Below, in pieces: positions 4,730 to 5,428 of a stretch of 5,428 nucleotides of DNA. The translations under genes were made by a program, and so were the position numbers. This DNA comes from Sulfuricurvum sp. (GTDB lineage Bacteria > Campylobacterota > Campylobacteria > Campylobacterales > Sulfurimonadaceae), in NCBI GenBank assembly GCA_024635855.1, contig JAGXHZ010000151.1, positions 1 through 5,428 on the forward strand, in the 5' to 3' direction. The notes below the pieces were generated by a model. That model saw nothing but the letters and a program-made list of their open reading frames with translations, had not been told where the DNA came from and searched no databases. Numbering within the stretch: the stretch's first letter is position 1; the number at the start of each line of letters is the position of its first letter.

Positions 4730-5398
4730 TTACTGCCAAATACCATGAAGGGAATAAGCGCATGAAGGGCACTGGTTATTGTTGACCAAATGGTTCGTTA
4801 CATACTGACCGATATGACCGTGACGGTCGATGACCAGTATCCCGCATTTCGGACAGTAGGTTGATTCTCTTGCCTCATCATCAATGTTTCCGACATACAC
4901 ATACTCCAATCCAACGTCTTTGCCGATATCATAAGCACGACGGAGTGTTTGAGCAGGTGTACGAGGAACATTTAACATTTTATACATGGGATGGAAAGCA
5001 CTGATGTGCCACGGCATATTCGTGTCAAGATTGGCTTGAAATTGGGCAATTGAGCGAATCTCTTCATCCGAATCGTTGTATCCCGAAATGAGCAGAGTTG
5101 TTGTCTCTATCCATATCCCTTTTTTATGGGCGTATTCAATCGTGTCCAACACAGGCTTGAGAGATGCACCGCAAATGTCTTTATAAAACGACTGGTTATA
5201 TCCTTTAATATCAATATTCATACCGTCCAAATAAGGGGCTATGGTATCAATGGCTTTGTGCGTTTCATATCCGCTTGTGACGTAGATGTTTTTTAAACCT
5301 GCTTCTTGCGCGAGTTTCGCGGTATCATAGGTATATTCGAAAAAGACAACGGGTTCATTGTACGTGTACGCAATGCTTTTACAGCCATTTTTAAGTGC
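4730..5398 (-). CDS. amrS: AmmeMemoRadiSam-type radical SAM enzyme, N-terminus missing
   Basis: The 222 genuine residues begin ALKNGCKSIAYTYNEP and end HGIWQ. They match the radical SAM member of the conserved AmmeMemoRadiSam trio, relatives of pyruvate-formate-lyase activating enzymes; the system's substrate is not established to my knowledge. Supporting blocks are AYTYNEPVVFFEYTYDTAKLA, GLKNIYVTSGY, DGMNIDIKGYNQSFY, ETTTLLISGYND, PWHISAFHPMYKM and YVYVGN. A C-terminal zinc ribbon carries CPKC (182-185) and CPSC (210-213). Roughly a hundred N-terminal residues, including the CxxxCxxC motif for the 4Fe-4S cluster, lie beyond the end of the genomic sequence. The reading frame continues into bases 5399-5413 with an apparent Met start, but those bases are sequencing adapter. 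It is the first visible gene of a tight cluster with the DksA-like gene and pcm. Its partner genes (AMMECR1-like and MEMO-like) are not in the window. Confidence 0.92.
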   Translation of the reverse strand, partial: ALKNGCKSIAYTYNEPVVFFEYTYDTAKLAQEAGLKNIYVTSGYETHKAIDTIAPYLDGMNIDIKGYNQSFYKDICGASLKPVLDTIEYAHKKGIWIETTTLLISGYNDSDEEIRSIAQFQANLDTNMPWHISAFHPMYKMLNVPRTPAQTLRRAYDIGKDVGLEYVYVGNIDDEARESTYCPKCGILVIDRHGHIGQYVTNHLVNNNQCPSCAYSLHGIWQ

Positions 5399-5428
5399 CT
5401 GTCTCTTATACACATCTGACGCTGCCGA
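5399..5428. other. Illumina Nextera transposase adapter (not genomic)
   Basis: Bases 5399-5417 are CTGTCTCTTATACACATCT, the reverse complement of the 19-base Tn5 mosaic end used in Nextera libraries. Bases 5418-5428 (GACGCTGCCGA) continue exactly into the read 1 adapter tail. This is residual library adapter at a read or contig end, not a biological Tn5 end. It creates a false Met-Tyr-Lys-Arg-Gln start for the radical SAM gene. Confidence 0.97.

Noticed and set aside
5399..5413. Met start (MYKRQ) for the radical SAM gene
   Set aside because: These codons lie entirely within the Nextera adapter, and the first genuine codon is the Ala at 5396-5398. The family needs a further ~100 N-terminal residues with the cluster-binding cysteines.
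5399..5417. Tn5/IS50 mosaic end as a sign of a transposon insertion
   Set aside because: It is followed by the synthetic adapter tail rather than transposon or genomic sequence, and there is no transposase or target duplication.

Overview
The window most resembles a chromosomal piece of a free-living, nitrogen-fixing Campylobacterota (Epsilonproteobacteria), of the Sulfuricurvum/Sulfurimonas kind. That placement is an inference from moderate-to-low GC, the flavour of the NifDK sequences and the mix of neighbouring genes. No rRNA or other decisive marker is present.

Left part, + strand (1-1987): the 3' end of nifD (FeMo-cofactor subunit of nitrogenase), a 4-base gap, and a complete nifK (P-cluster subunit). 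They are followed by a clear intrinsic terminator. A second hairpin just before it reads as a terminator on the opposite strand. nifD is cut by the left edge of the window.

Middle (2035-2459): two small uncharacterised genes face each other, a 62-residue helical protein (+) and a 79-residue very acidic protein (-). Their stop codons overlap in the tetranucleotide TTAA. There is no strong terminator between them, so their transcripts probably overlap at the 3' ends.

Right part, all - strand (read from the right edge leftwards): an AmmeMemoRadiSam-type radical SAM enzyme (5'-truncated), a short DksA/TraR-family protein that has lost three of its four zinc ligands, an L-isoaspartyl protein methyltransferase (pcm), a small heat-shock protein with a signal peptide, and a membrane protein of unknown function with a Cys/His-rich tail. 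The first three are 22-25 bases apart and look like one operon. The Hsp20 gene has its own strong ribosome binding site and a possible promoter. The set suggests stress response and protein maintenance: repair of aged proteins, holdase chaperoning outside the cytoplasm, and RNA polymerase control. A functional link to nitrogenase is not shown by the sequence.

The last 30 bases (5399-5428) are not genomic. They match the Illumina Nextera transposase adapter read inward, so the window ends at a read or contig end. The apparent Met start of the last gene (MYKRQ...) is an adapter artefact. I found no CRISPR array, tRNA, rRNA, insertion sequence or clearly novel multi-gene system. The items most worth following up are the zinc-less DksA-like protein, the exported Hsp20 and the convergent 3'-end architecture.
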